Shown here piece after piece: positions 34,938 through 46,535 of a stretch of 64,000 bases of DNA. Position 1 is the stretch's first letter; each line of letters begins with the position of its first letter. The notes below the pieces were generated by a model. It did not search any database and had not been told where the DNA came from. It saw only the letters and a list, made by a program, of their open reading frames with translations. Origin of the DNA: Bagarius yarrelli (taxonomy: Eukaryota > Chordata > Actinopteri > Siluriformes > Sisoridae); NCBI GenBank assembly GCA_005784505.1, contig VCAZ01000096.1:397494-461493 (forward strand). Reading direction: 5' to 3'. The translations under genes and the position numbers were made by a program.

Positions 34938-35693
34938 ATCAACTTCTACTGTAGTATCCTCCTTCTGGTCTGCATCAGTCTGGATCTTTATATTTCTGTA
35001 GTTTGCACAGGTCAGACGTGCTCCCTCACTAAACCTTTCCTGGTCCAGCTTATCTGCTTGGCGGTCTGGTTCTTCTCTGTTCTTCTCTCTATTCCTGACT
35101 GGATTTACCTGAAGGCAGCAAGTGACTCAAGTGAACAAGAGGATAATATTGAGTGTGTGTATGAGTACTCATCTAAAGAATCACGCATAACTTCACGTTT
35201 ATTTCACCATGTTGTAGGCGTTTTGCTTCCTGTTACAGTTCTGTTCTACTCTGTCAGCCATGTGCTGCTACAGTGCAGGTCTACGAAGGGTGTGTCGAAG
35301 CTGAGAAACATGCGAGCCTTTCTTGTGCTCGTCTTGGTCTTTCTTATCAGTTGGACACCATACAACATCGCTCTGCTAGTGGACACTGTGCATTTTTCAT
35401 CGAGGAAACCTACAGAACTTTGTGAACCTCAGAGGTGGACTGCAGTGAAAATAACAGCCGTTTTAGGTTTGCTACACTCCTGCTTAAACCCTCTGATTTA
35501 TTTTGGCTTTTCAGAAAAGTTTAAACAATGGGTTTTAACCATCGTCAAGTGTGGCAGTTCTGCTGTGGACAGTGGGGACTTTTTTCTTTGGGACTCTAGA
35601 GAAATTCACAATGCTAAGCCTGTCCCTCAGGAGGAAAACGGATCACTACAACCAATAAAGACGATCCAGCAGCCAAATACTGAAAAGCATTAA
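34938..35693 (+). CDS. cxcr3.3: Atypical CXCR3-family chemokine receptor, exon 2
   Basis: Second exon (251 codons plus TAA), giving a 364-aa seven-helix receptor with exon 1. It opens with INFYCSILLLVCISLDLYIS, so the TM3/ICL2 motif is Asp129-Leu130-Tyr131 rather than DRY. The following HATQ of typical CXCR3 is CTGQ. ECL2 keeps its Cys (DNIECVYEY), TM6 reads SWTPYNIALLVDT, ECL3 keeps a Cys (TELCEP), and TM7 keeps NPLIY but continues FGFSEKF, not the usual AFVGVKF. The Arg of DRY is central to G-protein coupling, so classical signalling is probably weak or absent. Zebrafish Cxcr3.3 is an atypical Cxcr3 with altered DRY that scavenges ligand and antagonises Cxcr3.2. The reading frame is intact, arguing for a functional gene. 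No AATAAA appears until 35,873. Confidence 0.9.
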   Translation: MNFYCSILLLVCISLDLYISVVCTGQTCSLTKPFLVQLICLAVWFFSVLLSIPDWIYLKAASDSSEQEDNIECVYEYSSKESRITSRLFHHVVGVLLPVTVLFYSVSHVLLQCRSTKGVSKLRNMRAFLVLVLVFLISWTPYNIALLVDTVHFSSRKPTELCEPQRWTAVKITAVLGLLHSCLNPLIYFGFSEKFKQWVLTIVKCGSSAVDSGDFFLWDSREIHNAKPVPQEENGSLQPIKTIQQPNTEKH

Positions 35694-35872
35694 TCATGTT
35701 ACACAACTTTAAATTATTTTATTTCTCTGAAAATAGGAAATGAATAGACATTTTGTATGGATGTGTGTTAAGAGTCAGATATATATCTAGTGTCTTCTTT
35801 AGCAAAGCATAGAACAAGTTCAAAAGTTGACACTCTCTAGTAACATGTAGATACACACAGCTAATAAACCCC

Positions 35873-35878
35873 ATACAT
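35873..35878 (+). promoter_or_regulatory. Candidate poly(A) signal, cxcr3.3-like gene
   Basis: AATAAA 180 bases downstream of the TAA; the first plus-strand hexamer I see after the coding end. Confidence 0.45.
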
Positions 35879-36320
35879 TTCCTATACATCACTTTGCACA
35901 GCCACACAGTGAAAAATACGACTTTATATGGTTGCCTGTGTCATGCCTGTGGGAGTAAAGATCCTGTTACACTACAAGCCTTTTTACCCTGCAGGTTGTA
36001 GGGGTTGATTTTTAACCCCCTTGTAAAGTATACATGGTGTATATTCTTGTTTTAGTGATTTTAATTCCTGCATTTAAACTTTCTGTAGCGTTTGAGTCTG
36101 AGAATCTAAAGAGAATTTATGCTGTGAATATTTTTTTCAGCCCCAGACTTTATTGGTCTTGTGTTGGACATAACGTAGAACCTATTTTCTCACAGGGTAA
36201 ATGGCAAATATTAACCATAAATCATGTCTATATTGCTTAAGTGAACTAAAGTAAACAACTTTTAAGTGTTTTTTCATGAATTGCTATGATTGTGTTAATA
36301 CACTGAATCCACCACACCCG

Positions 36321-36500
36321 TACATTTACATTTACAGACGCCCTTATTCAGAGTGACTTACATTAATTTCTTTTATACAACTGAGCATTTATTGGGTAAG
36401 GACCTTGCTCAGGGGCCCAACAGTTGCAACTTGGTGGTGGTGGAAATCGAACCCTGATCTTCCAATGAACAGCCCAACACCTTAACCAATGCACTATAAG
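36321..36500 (-). repeat. tRNA-derived SINE
   Basis: Minus-strand copy: GGTTAAGGTGTTGGGCTG head, a B-box-like GGTTCGATTTCC, the CACCACCAAGTTGCAACTG body, GGGCCCCTGAGCAAGG, and the AAGGGCGTCTGTAAATG tail. Same family as 41.3 and 44.8 kb. Confidence 0.8.
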
Positions 36501-37173
36501 TGAACATAAACGCCATATGCGACGTTTCACACTTGTCATGTAGCAGAAGGGACAGCACCAGTTAACCCAGGGGTTTATAAAACCCTGCTCTGATGTAGAG
36601 CTAGCAGCCATTTTGTATTGTGCCAAATGTGTACAGTGTGAAATAATGTTGTGTTAGTACTGTATTCAGAGCAACTAAGCAGGGAACTTGTGTCATATGA
36701 CGACTGTAAAGTCATCAGTTGGCACAAGGGGAGAACTGTTCTGGAATTTTAAATGGGCTTTACAGTTTAAAGTGTCATTTTACAGTACAAAGCCAAAACA
36801 ATATTGTGTTTGGAAAATAAATGTCAGATTATAAATAGTCAGGATTAATTGTTAAAGTATAACAAGTATAACCTGGTGTGAAATAACGGTAACAAGTTTC
36901 CAGACACGTCAACAGATGGCATTGTTGTGTCTCAAAACTTTTTGCTAATCTCTTGTATTCAAGAATTGTATTAATTCAGGTTTATTTGATGATCAAATGG
37001 GTTTTTTCTCCTTTAATTACATTAAAAAATCCTGCCAATATATGAAAATCCCTCATTGTTTTTCAGAAGTAATGTAGTACACTTTATTTGCGATATCAAG
37101 TATGTATTGTATGGAAATGGCAGACTCGTACTGTAGAAATCAACTAAAATGACTGTGGACAAATGAATTCACC

Positions 37174-37246
<73 letters not shown>

Positions 37247-39660
37247 CAAACTGTCCTACACTTTTCTCCCATGCACTAAATCACAATCCTTCCTTCTGTC
37301 CAATTGTGTGTGCACAACACTGAAGTAAGGGATTGTCCTACTTAATCATTAGATGTACTTTTTTGTTTCACCTCATCAGTTGCACCTGTTTGCATCTTGT
37401 GAGGCATTAATCATAGTCTGTTTATCTGCTGTTACACAAGACATGGTCATGATTTATGAGGAAAAAACTTCATAAATCACAAGCAAAGACGATTAAGCTC
37501 ATTACTATGCATGTTTGTCCTCTTGTTTGTAACTGTTTAACAAAATTAAAGTTTTGGTGTATGATAGCTTTAAGAATGTATCACTGATTGTAAAACCTTT
37601 TTTTTTCTTTTTGTTATAATGCACTGTTCTGATATTTTACAACACAGCCTTCATTTTCATTATCTGATTGTCTGATTGTACGTTTTTTTAATTATATAAT
37701 CCATTTTTTTCCCATAGGTGAAAACTATAACGTGCATAGCATTACTATATTGTCAATTTTTTTTTTATAGTGTGTTATTATAGTAAGTATATATTTCTTT
37801 TCTTTAGCTGTAAGCTGTTCTGTTTTTTTCCTGTTTTGAGGTTATGTTAGTGTGTCTATGTGTGTCAGCAGAGAACCGTGTTGCACCAGCTGTGAGGAAT
37901 TTTATTTTCTTACACTTAGATGGTGTGATTTCCTTTTTGTTGCATTAGTCACAGTCATGTGATTTCTCAGCGGTCTGGTGTTTCTGCAATTACACAAGCC
38001 ATCAGTTGTTCTAGAAGTGTCTGACTATATTTTGTCGAAACTATTTTTAAGGGACTGTTTTCAAAATGACATACCGGCATGCTACAGACTTACAGACATT
38101 TAAGGATTTATTAAGTTTTTGTCTTTCCTGTGGGTTAAATGTGTAAAGGATGATGTTTAAAAGCAGCAACGAAACAATGCATTAACAAAAAACATCTATC
38201 GACATCTATAATAAAGTGCACTTTATTACTGTACTTTTCTGTAGAAGTACAATTCTGTACTTCTTTATACGTCTTTACTGTAAAAAAGTAATGCTTTTTT
38301 TGAAATGCCGACTTGTTAAAGATTTTCTGATATTTTGTGGTAAAGGAGGAGAAAAAGTTTTTATATAGCAGTTCCTGTTCTTGCTGAATGAAAAACATTT
38401 GCACCGATGATGTGTGTGGGTTGTGTGTTGGTTGGTTTGTAAGTGTGTGAAAGAAACATTAAAGATTATTTGGCTCTTTTTTACAAAAACTGCGGGTTTT
38501 ATTTAAAAAAATAATAATAATAAAAAAATAAAAACAAAAAAGTATGACCAAATTGTTTTTGTGTGTGTGTGTGTGTGTGTAGAATGACTAATTACAGTTA
38601 AATTACTGTTCAATTATGTGATAGATTTGCTGTCCTCCAAACAAACACTATTATTATTATTATTATTATTATTGCCATGCATCAGTGAATAAAATAAAAT
38701 CTTTATTTATCACAGGTTTATTGACAATATCCAAAAACAATGAAATGCATTTAAAAATAGGATATAGTTAAAGAATTGTTTAATTCTACACTAGTATATA
38801 AATGCTTAAGTAAAAATAGCCAGTATAAATGTATACTCTTACCACTAACAGTAGTGGGAAAAAAATATATATATAAAAATAAAACAGTTATACTGCCCTC
38901 TACTGCACTTTTTGAGAATTGCAGTTCTGTAGCATCACACAATGAACCACCTCCTCATGTATGTTTTAAAAAAAAAATTATAAGCAAATGTGATTTATTA
39001 CGAGTAAAATGTGTGATAAAAATGTAAGTATGCATTTACTAAGCAGTCGAGCCGGATTTAGTTGCACCAATAAAAATATAATATTTACCTGACATTCCGA
39101 ATTATTTACATCTGGTTTTGGTCTAATCAATGATTTATAAACTTATGCCAAAAAACATAAGCCTATAAACTTTGCAGAAATGTAGCATTAGAATGTTTTT
39201 GCATGTACGAAATATGTACATTAGACCAACCATCTTATTTTAATGATTCTGATCAACATTAAAAAGGTGATAAACTATTGAATTAAAATAATAGATAAAC
39301 ATTAAAGGTGATTTATGGCCTCATAGAGCAATTATAGATCAAGCGATAAGTTTTTTTGTTTTGTTTTGTTTTTTTTGCTGTGATGTCGCCATTTTTTACT
39401 CGTTTCCCCATAGACTGCAAATTTTTATTTATTATTTATATCTATGCAAAAAAATGTTTGTTCAGTCCCCCCCCTTTTTTAACATCAATTCTTTTTACTA
39501 ATTTAAAACAGATTAGTCTGCTTTTTAAGCAAATACAACAGCGACACAATAAATAAACAGAAAAAGAAGAAATAGAATGGAATCGTCATTTGAAGTTAAT
39601 CAATTAATAAACCTTTACAGTCTAAAGATCTAATTAAAAATCTTTATTAATTTCTTACTT
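36501..39660. other. Spacer between the convergent receptors
   Basis: No gene supported. Simple repeats: a TA run and poly-T at about 37,180-37,243, a GT run at about 38,559-38,580, ATT repeats at 38,649-38,673. The 38,135-38,404 and 38,776-39,027 frames have no recognisable domain. Confidence 0.6.
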
Positions 39661-39663
39661 TAT

Positions 39664-39720
39664 TGTTTACATTTACAGCATTTGGCAGGCGACATAATCC
39701 AAAGCGAATAACATTTATCT
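39664..39720 (-). repeat. SINE tail fragment
   Basis: TTTACATTTACAGCATTTGG, CAGGCGACATAATCCAAAGC: minus-strand copy of the recurring SINE tail, head missing. Confidence 0.65.
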
Positions 39721-39807
39721 CATATATAAAATGTAATGTTTGTTTGAGAAAAACAATTTGCCAACAAAAACTGATATTTTTCTAAATACCTGTCTAGCTA
39801 ATATTTT

Positions 39808-39813
39808 TTTATT
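39808..39813 (-). promoter_or_regulatory. Candidate poly(A) signal, minus-strand cxcr3 gene
   Basis: TTTATT on the plus strand is AATAAA on the minus strand, 68 bases downstream of the receptor stop codon. Confidence 0.45.
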
Positions 39814-39880
39814 ATTTCGTATTGTTCACGCCTTAAACCTTTAAATCGAGAATTACGTTAGTCGAGTTTGTATTGCTGTA

Positions 39881-40594
39881 TCAGAAAGCTGAGGTCTGTG
39901 ACGTGTCTGCAGACCACACTGAGCTCTTACGAGACACTGTTTCCACACGGGTCTGCAGTCTATATCTAAGTGGCTTTATCATATCCAACAGATGGCGCCG
40001 AAACTTCACTCCAACAAATGCATAGAGCACCGGGTTCACACAGCAGTGCAGGTAGCCCAGAGTCGAGGTGGCAGTTAGAGCAATGTCCAGCACCGTGGTG
40101 GTGGTGCAGGTTGTGTTAATGTTGGTGCTATGGTTGCTGTAGATTGTGTCCACTAGCAGAGTGATGTTATAGGGTGTCCAGGTGATAAAAAATGCGATTA
40201 CTAAGGCAAGGACGACTCGCACAGCCCTTTGTTTCTGTACTCCCTGAGATCCGCGCTGCAGCCGCAGAAGGACACTAGAGTAACAGTAGAGTAGAACAAC
40301 AGCAGGAAGCAAAAATCCTAACACGTGGTAAAGCACACGTGATGTCAGGCGCATTGTGGTAGATGGGTAATGGTGATCACACTCAATTCTGGTGCCTCGT
40401 CTGGGGTCGTTTTCAGCCTTCAGGTACATCAAATCAGGAATAGAAAGGAGAAAGCAGAAGAACCAAACAGCCAGGCAGCTGATATGCACACGCAACGGTC
40501 TTGTACGCGTGTACATTTGCACTGCATGGACTACAGAGAAATATCGATCGAGGCTGATGCAGGCCAGGAGGAAGATACCACTGTAGAAGTTGAC
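39881..40594 (-). CDS. cxcr3: CXCR3-type chemokine receptor, exon 2 (canonical DRY)
   Basis: Second exon (237 codons plus stop), joined to exon 1 at 51,330 across a 10.7-kb intron to give a 358-aa seven-helix receptor. It starts after a CTATAG acceptor with VNFYSGIFLLACISLDRYFS, so Asp137-Arg138-Tyr139 is intact and is followed by VVHAVQ. ECL2 Cys (TRIECDHHY), TM5 LYHVLGFLLPAVVLLYCYS, TM6 TWTPYNITLLVDT, ECL3 Cys, TM7 GYLHCCVNPVLYAFVGVKF. The serine-rich tail (SSVWSADTSQTSAF) resembles that of mammalian CXCR3. Expected role: Gi-coupled receptor for Cxcl11-type chemokines on macrophages and lymphoid cells. Whether it is cxcr3.1 or cxcr3.2 cannot be decided from this window. Confidence 0.93.
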   Translation of the reverse strand, partial: VNFYSGIFLLACISLDRYFSVVHAVQMYTRTRPLRVHISCLAVWFFCFLLSIPDLMYLKAENDPRRGTRIECDHHYPSTTMRLTSRVLYHVLGFLLPAVVLLYCYSSVLLRLQRGSQGVQKQRAVRVVLALVIAFFITWTPYNITLLVDTIYSNHSTNINTTCTTTTVLDIALTATSTLGYLHCCVNPVLYAFVGVKFRRHLLDMIKPLRYRLQTRVETVSRKSSVWSADTSQTSAF

Positions 40595-40744
40595 CTATAG
40601 AAAAAAACATTTGATATCAGATGTCTAGTCAAAAACAAAATAGGCGTGACATGTAAATGTATATCCTGAACACCTGCATGATTTTACTCGTTTCCTAGCC
40701 GAATACTAATAGCAAAGTTGTCAACAAAAGCTGAATCAAATTTT

Positions 40745-41290
40745 GGTGAAGACTTCTTACTTTCTAACGATTGGTTTACTTTTTGGAAAAAATGACTTAT
40801 CTGTTGTGTTTTTTTTGTTCTTCAGATTTTTTGTTATCAAAGTAAGTGAGAACCCACCCAATTGTTATTAAGGTCCTTTTAATAAAAGGAGGGTTTACTT
40901 TCTTTTATATATCATTTACATGCTGGGAGATTTTTTTTTTCTATATTGATTGATAATTATATATATTTCGATATATAAATTGTTAAATCTGCTAGCTTTA
41001 AAAAAGTATCCCAACAATGAGAAAACATTTGGCCTCAAAAATTAAGAACAAATAAGCACAACACAATACTATCACCTGTGTACTATCACCTGTACTTTTA
41101 TGTTGAAAACAGTGTCTAAATGGCATCTATTTGAAAGGACATGTGACACACAAGTCAAGTGTGGTGGCCATTTTGTGTAGCATTTTATGTAGCGCAGACA
41201 TAATGTAGCTTCTGCTACATTTGTGGATGTTTATTGACATATAAATCTGTCTGGAGTTTATGTTTCACTGAATTTAATTTGAATTGCCTG
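40745..41290. repeat. Duplicated intronic segment, copy 1
   Basis: Collinear with 42,700-43,220: TGGTTTACTTTTTGGAAAAA, TATTAAGGTCCT, AAAAGTATCCCAACAA, GGTGGCCATTTTGT, and TTCTGCTACATTTGTGGATG. Moderately diverged with several indels. Confidence 0.8.
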
Positions 41291-41420
41291 ATTTGAACTG
41301 CCTGAAGATTAGGGTTCGATTCCCAGCACCACCAAGTTGGCACTGCTGGATCCCTTTATAAAAGAGATAAATGTAACTCGGTCTGGATAAGAGCGTCTGC
41401 CAAATGCCGCAAATCTAAAC
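41290..41420 (+). repeat. tRNA-derived SINE, plus strand
   Basis: A perfect RNA polymerase III B-box-like GGTTCGATTCC, then CAGCACCACCAAGTTGGCAC, and the tail GGATAAGAGCGTCTGCCAAA. The head upstream of the B box is missing. Confidence 0.8.
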
Positions 41421-42167
41421 TGGTCAGTGAGTGTGTGTGTTGATGTGCAGATGATGTTAAATTTAGTAACGATATTCCAAAAATTTGCAAGTGAGAACAA
41501 TCATTATTTCTTTTGTTCCATTGCATGTAGAACGTGCAATCAGAAACAAATAAATATAATACATTGATTAAAAATAACCCATGCCTCCTTTCTGAAAAAG
41601 AGAACCGATAACCTACAAGTCGTGTTTTTGGAAAGCCAATGAGCATCACAAGAGACAGCACAACAGTATGTAATTAGTGTCCAGCAAGTAGACATCACCA
41701 CCACCATTGACGAGTATTTCCTGGATTTTAGCAACAAATCGATTATCTGACATATTTTGTGGTTTATTAGCCCCGGAATTTCCACAGTGCACTAGTTTCA
41801 AAAAGGATATGTTCAAGAATGCAGGGAATTTCCAAACCGGTATACAGAATGACTGCAATGGCAGACATGGAAACCACAGGTCTATAGTCAATAGCTCTGA
41901 TAGATAGAGACAAAACTGCCCTCATTATTATTACAAGAAAAAGCATAAACTAGTAAGAACATTACTAGATGTGGGATGTCTTCGCCACCCATTTAAAGCA
42001 ATGTCCTGTTGAGATCAGAATATGATTGCAGGAAGTTCATGCAACTACAGATAAAGGGGGACATTAATTTAATGCAGCGTCATTGCTGGTCATCACTATG
42101 GCTCAGTGGTGGGGGCAGTCAGTTGTTATGTTATTAGATAAATATGTTATTAGATAAATACTTCTCC

Positions 42168-42400
42168 AGATGATGTACGTGGCACAGTTGCGGTTGTAGT
42201 GTAGAGGTTTGGAGTTGTCCTAACAGGGTGACTTGCTTTGATAAAGATGATATTTACCCTCAATACACGAAATGTCTCTTTCTCTCTCTCTATAATTTTT
42301 ATAATTGCCACGTGATGGTGGTATTCAAAGGTGTATCAGTCGGGTAAGTGCCAACTGAAGGCCCAGGTACCAAATGCACAGACCGTCACTGCCATGGCTG
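42168..42400. repeat. Dispersed segment related to 46,290-46,500
   Basis: Starts GATGATGTACGTGGCACAGT and ends CTGAAGGCCCAGGTACCAAA; the same boundary sequences recur at 46,300 and 46,460. The interior differs, with a CT run here and a TA run there. Confidence 0.6.
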
Positions 42401-42699
42401 ACATGAGAATCAAAATTTGAACACACTGTGCAAAAAAACAGCATAAATGACAAAAATCAAGCTGGTAAATATGCCAATAAAACAGTCATGGAAAAATAAA
42501 ATAAAACCCCCCTTTAAATATCTGTTTTTATTTATCAGAGTCAAAAATAACAATTTGTTCTCACCACCTTCTTGACATCTGAATGTCTAAAGAAAAAAAA
42601 AAGTGTTTCCCAAAATTTTTATAAAGCAAAATATTTTGAATAAAGACTAGTAAACTCCTACAGAAAACTTTAACTGAAGATTGATGTGCGTTATTTTCT

Positions 42700-43220
42700 T
42701 CCACTTCTCATGGTTGGTTTACTTTTTGGAAAAAATGAAATATGTTGTGGGTTTTTTTTCATTCTTTAGGCCTTTTTGTTATAAAAGTAAGTGTGAACCA
42801 CACAATTATTATTAAGGTCCTGATAAAGAAATACATCTCTGTATTAGTGCTGGGAGATATGGCAAAAATGTAAACTCAATATATATTTTGATATATAAAT
42901 TGTTGTGCTGCCAGCTTTAAAAAAGTATCCCAACAAGGACCAAAACTATATACAATTAACAAAAATAGATCAAACATTTGGCCTTAAAGATTTAGAACAA
43001 ATGAACACAACATAATATTACCACCTGTGTTAAAAGGCTGTCCATGACACACGAGTCAGGTGCGGTGGCCATTTTGTTGGTTTTGTGTTGCGTTAGTTTT
43101 GTGTTAGCACAGACGTAATGAATTGGCTTCTGCTACATTTGTGGATGTTTATTAACATAGAAATTTGTCTAAACTTCATATTTTGATTGTTTGACTGAGT
43201 TTGATTGTTTGGAACCTTTT
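42700..43220. repeat. Duplicated intronic segment, copy 2
   Basis: Partner of 40,745-41,290, same orientation, about 1.9 kb away. Differs by small indels and by a short expansion around GTTTTGTGTTGCGTTAG. Confidence 0.8.
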
Positions 43221-43859
43221 ACCGAATAACCACATGATTTTTCTATTTTATTTTATGGATTAATGGTTTTATATGGGTTTTTTTTTTTTAGTTTTATGAA
43301 TGTATGTTTGGCTGTTGGCTGTCTGACACTGATTGTACCCAGGGTTTATTGTATCTTAAAATGGTTTGCGAAAGAATCTTATAAAAATTTTAGCTTTGAA
43401 CTTTTTCAGTGCTGTACGACAAAGATTTCACTCACTCATGAATGCAGTGTCCTCCACACCAAAAGACGGTAAAACGTTAACAAGTTTTAATCCATATCGA
43501 ATAAAATGGTCCAGTAGTTTATCATCGTTATAGACAAAGTTTTGGGAAATTTGATCTCCACTCTGTATACCTATCAGCATGTCAGGCTGTTAGGCAAAAA
43601 TTTTAGGGTTTCCCAGTAGGTGGACATGATTTTGATGTAGATGTAGGCTCCTGGATTAACATCCTTCGTTGATCCTAAATCAACATTTCATTTTCATCAT
43701 AACCATCCGATTTCATCAGTGTGTGCAGATGAAACATAAAAGTCAAACAAAGAATTACATTATTCATTAATTTATGTAATAACAAATACAACTGCTAAAA
43801 ATATTGTCTCAAATCGATTATTGCTATTTCGGTGGTGATATACATATACACATAAGAAC

Positions 43860-43895
43860 AAAGAAAACTTACACACACACACACACACACACGGT
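43860..43895. repeat. (CA)n microsatellite
   Basis: CA run of about 24 bases within the receptor intron. Confidence 0.9.
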
Positions 43896-44810
43896 CTCTC
43901 TGTACAACACTCAAACTGTGGCAAAGACACCTGGAGGGGTTTATGTGACTCGTTACACTCCTTACTGCACACTACCTGAGGTGTGATTTCTGCACATTCT
44001 GTCTTTGACAACATGTAAAAACTGCACATACCGCAGTTATTTGTATAACAGAATATTTTAGTGGTTTTACACCTTGATTTACCTTTCTACAATTTGGTGT
44101 ACCTTGAAATGGGTAAACAGCCTATGCCTAATTATTACTAAGTCTTATTCTTAGTATACAGTGGTATCAGTGCTTGAGGGACTTTTATCAATATGATTAA
44201 TATTGTAATACAAGTGTTTCCTGTTCTTATTAATTTCAGCACTTGAGTGAATCAGACTTTCATAAAGGATCAGCACCTCACCGGATTAGCGTTTATACTC
44301 AAACATGCGCAATATCAACACTTTTCCAGCCATTATTTTGTCCAATAAAAGATCCTGTCAGCATGTTTGTGCTTTTACAAGTATTGCAAAGAAATGTGCA
44401 AAAGTGTAACCACTTAACCACAGTTACGCACATAACTAAAGTTTTTAGCCTGAATGAGCATAATGTAGCTAGGAGCAATAATCAGCTATATGTAAGGTTT
44501 TAATCATAGTCACAAGGTATCAATTTTGCTATTAGTACATAGCTAAGACAAAAGCACACTAGTGGGAAAAACTTCACTAGGTCCAGAAGAGAAGCACCCT
44601 GGTCATAAAACCATAAAAGTTTCAAGTGTGATTTATGGAGTTTTACCCAAAAAACCCTGTTTCAGTACTGTTTTAACATAACAATGGTCGTGAGTCGAGT
44701 TTTGTTTTAGCTCATTAAAAGTTCAAAATAACAAAAACATTACTTAAAAATTAATTGTTCAATTTAGCCAAAGAGAAAAAAATAAACTGTCATATCTATG
44801 TTTTTATATA

Positions 44811-44995
44811 TTTACATCTACAGCATTCGGCAGACACCCTTATTTAGAGCAACTTACAATTATCGTCTTTATACATCTGAGCAATGGTGGGCTAAAATCT
44901 CAGGGGCCCAGCAGTGGCAACTTGGTGGTGCTGGGATTAAAACCCCAATCTTCCAATCAGCAGTCCAACACCTTAACCACTGCACTACCAATTTT
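44811..44995 (-). repeat. tRNA-derived SINE
   Basis: Near-complete minus-strand copy: GTGGTTAAGGTGTTGGACTG head, GGTTTTAATCCCAGCACCAC, GGGCCCCTGAGA, then the AAGGGTGTCTGCCGAATG tail. About 180 bases, matching the copy at 36.3 kb. Confidence 0.82.
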
Positions 44996-45029
44996 CTGTT
45001 AGTTAATCTTTAGTCTCACTTTTACTTCT

Positions 45030-45290
45030 TTACATTCCTCCAAATGTCTGGAAAGTCTTACCACTGTCCTTTGAAGTGTGGCTGTGGATATTTGCTCATT
45101 TAGTCATGGCGTATGGGATTCCAGTTTATCCCAAAGAATAAACATTGTGAATTCGGACTTTTTTGTTTTAGAAAAGAGAAGTTGGTTTTTTTTTTTGCAA
45201 CAGTTTTGGGGCGACACAGTTACAGATGTACTGGTAAGGTGGCCGCAAACATTTGGTCCTTATAGTGTATATTCAAGAAAGTCATAGATA
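45030..45290. repeat. Tc1-like MITE fragment
   Basis: Shares sequence with the family of 55.53-56.0 kb and ends in GGCCGCAAACATTTGGTCC followed by TTATAGTGTAT, which resembles the inverse of the terminus at 55,535 (ACTCTATATTGTCAAAAGTT). Interior and left end are diverged. Confidence 0.5.
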
Positions 45291-46289
45291 CTGGACATAT
45301 GTATAAATTCATCCCTTGAAATGCATTGTACGTCTGCCTCAAGGCTTTTTTTCTGTTCTGGCACCAAGATAGTGGAATGAACTTTTCATTAATGTAAAAT
45401 AGCCAAATAACATGATGTCTTCAAGAGACAAGAGATGTCTTTTCCAACATTACCATAGATAACCATCTGATGTCATCAGTGTGTGTGTACCACGCCTTCC
45501 ATTTTCCTTTTTTTTTTAAATCCTCTCCTCCTTGTAAATAAAAATGTAATATCAGTGATGTGCAGTCAGGACCAGGAAGGTCTTCTCTGCTGTCTACATT
45601 TACAACCTAAATTCTAATATTTGTTCCATTAAATTGTATTAATTTTTTCTCAAGTTTATTCTCTTCATTTTGTAGCATTTCTCTTGCTGCACTGCTTCCA
45701 GTACTTGTATGTGGATGTTAGATTTTCAGTTTCTATGTGCTGCCATGATAATATAATCCGCCGGGGCCTTCAGAATCAGTAGTGACAGCCATTTAACTTT
45801 AACTATAGTAGTAGTGGCAGATTGCTAATTGGTTGATATTATTAAAGACCTTTAACCAATCAGATTTTTAAACCCGCCTCCTGAAGCCCGCTAGCTGGCA
45901 CACAATGAAATCAGCATTTTTCTGTCCTCTGATTGGTTGATTAGAGTAAATTCTTACAATCCATCAGAGACTTGTGAAACGCGTCTGTAACAATTTTTAT
46001 GCCCACAATGGATGACGGAGGAGGAGAAATTGACCTTGTCTCGGACGTACTTAAAAATAAATTTTTAAGGTGAATTTTTCCGAAAAAGTTAGACATTGTG
46101 AGAAGAGTTTAGCTAACCCCCAGAAATAACTAGCTTGTCTCAGCCTGGAAAAGAGTTTGTTTATCACTTCCAGGCCAGCTGCTACAACTGGTAACACTGG
46201 TTTACAGCCTTTAAATATATTATATATTTTTATTAATTTTTTATGTTTTTGTGATGTTATATTAATATTAAAGAAAATTTGGATTCTGA

Positions 46290-46329
46290 ACTGCAGCTGA
46301 TGTATGTGGCACAGTTGTGGTTGTATATA

Positions 46330-46391
<62 letters not shown>

Positions 46392-46500
46392 TATATTTTG
46401 TGAATATATTGTTTCTGTAATTGCGGGGTTGGCTTTAAAGAAGTGGGGTAAAATCCCCACACTGAAGGCCTAGGAACCAAATGCAACCCGCCCGCCACTG
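46290..46500. repeat. Dispersed segment with (TA)n core
   Basis: Boundary sequences match 42,168-42,400; the middle is a TA dinucleotide run at 46,332-46,388 (about 28 copies). Confidence 0.65.
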
Positions 46501-46535
46501 ACTATTATAAATGTTTATTAAATAAAACATGAAAT

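Noticed and set aside
36321..36500. tRNA gene suggested by the B-box-like sequence
   Set aside because: No cloverleaf can be drawn; the sequence recurs as a dispersed SINE with a non-tRNA body and tail.
41540..41907. Frames on both strands near 41.6-41.9 kb (for example GANKPQNMSDNRFVAKIQEI)
   Set aside because: The peptide looked transposase-like but matched no family I can name, and it lies in an intron full of repeats.
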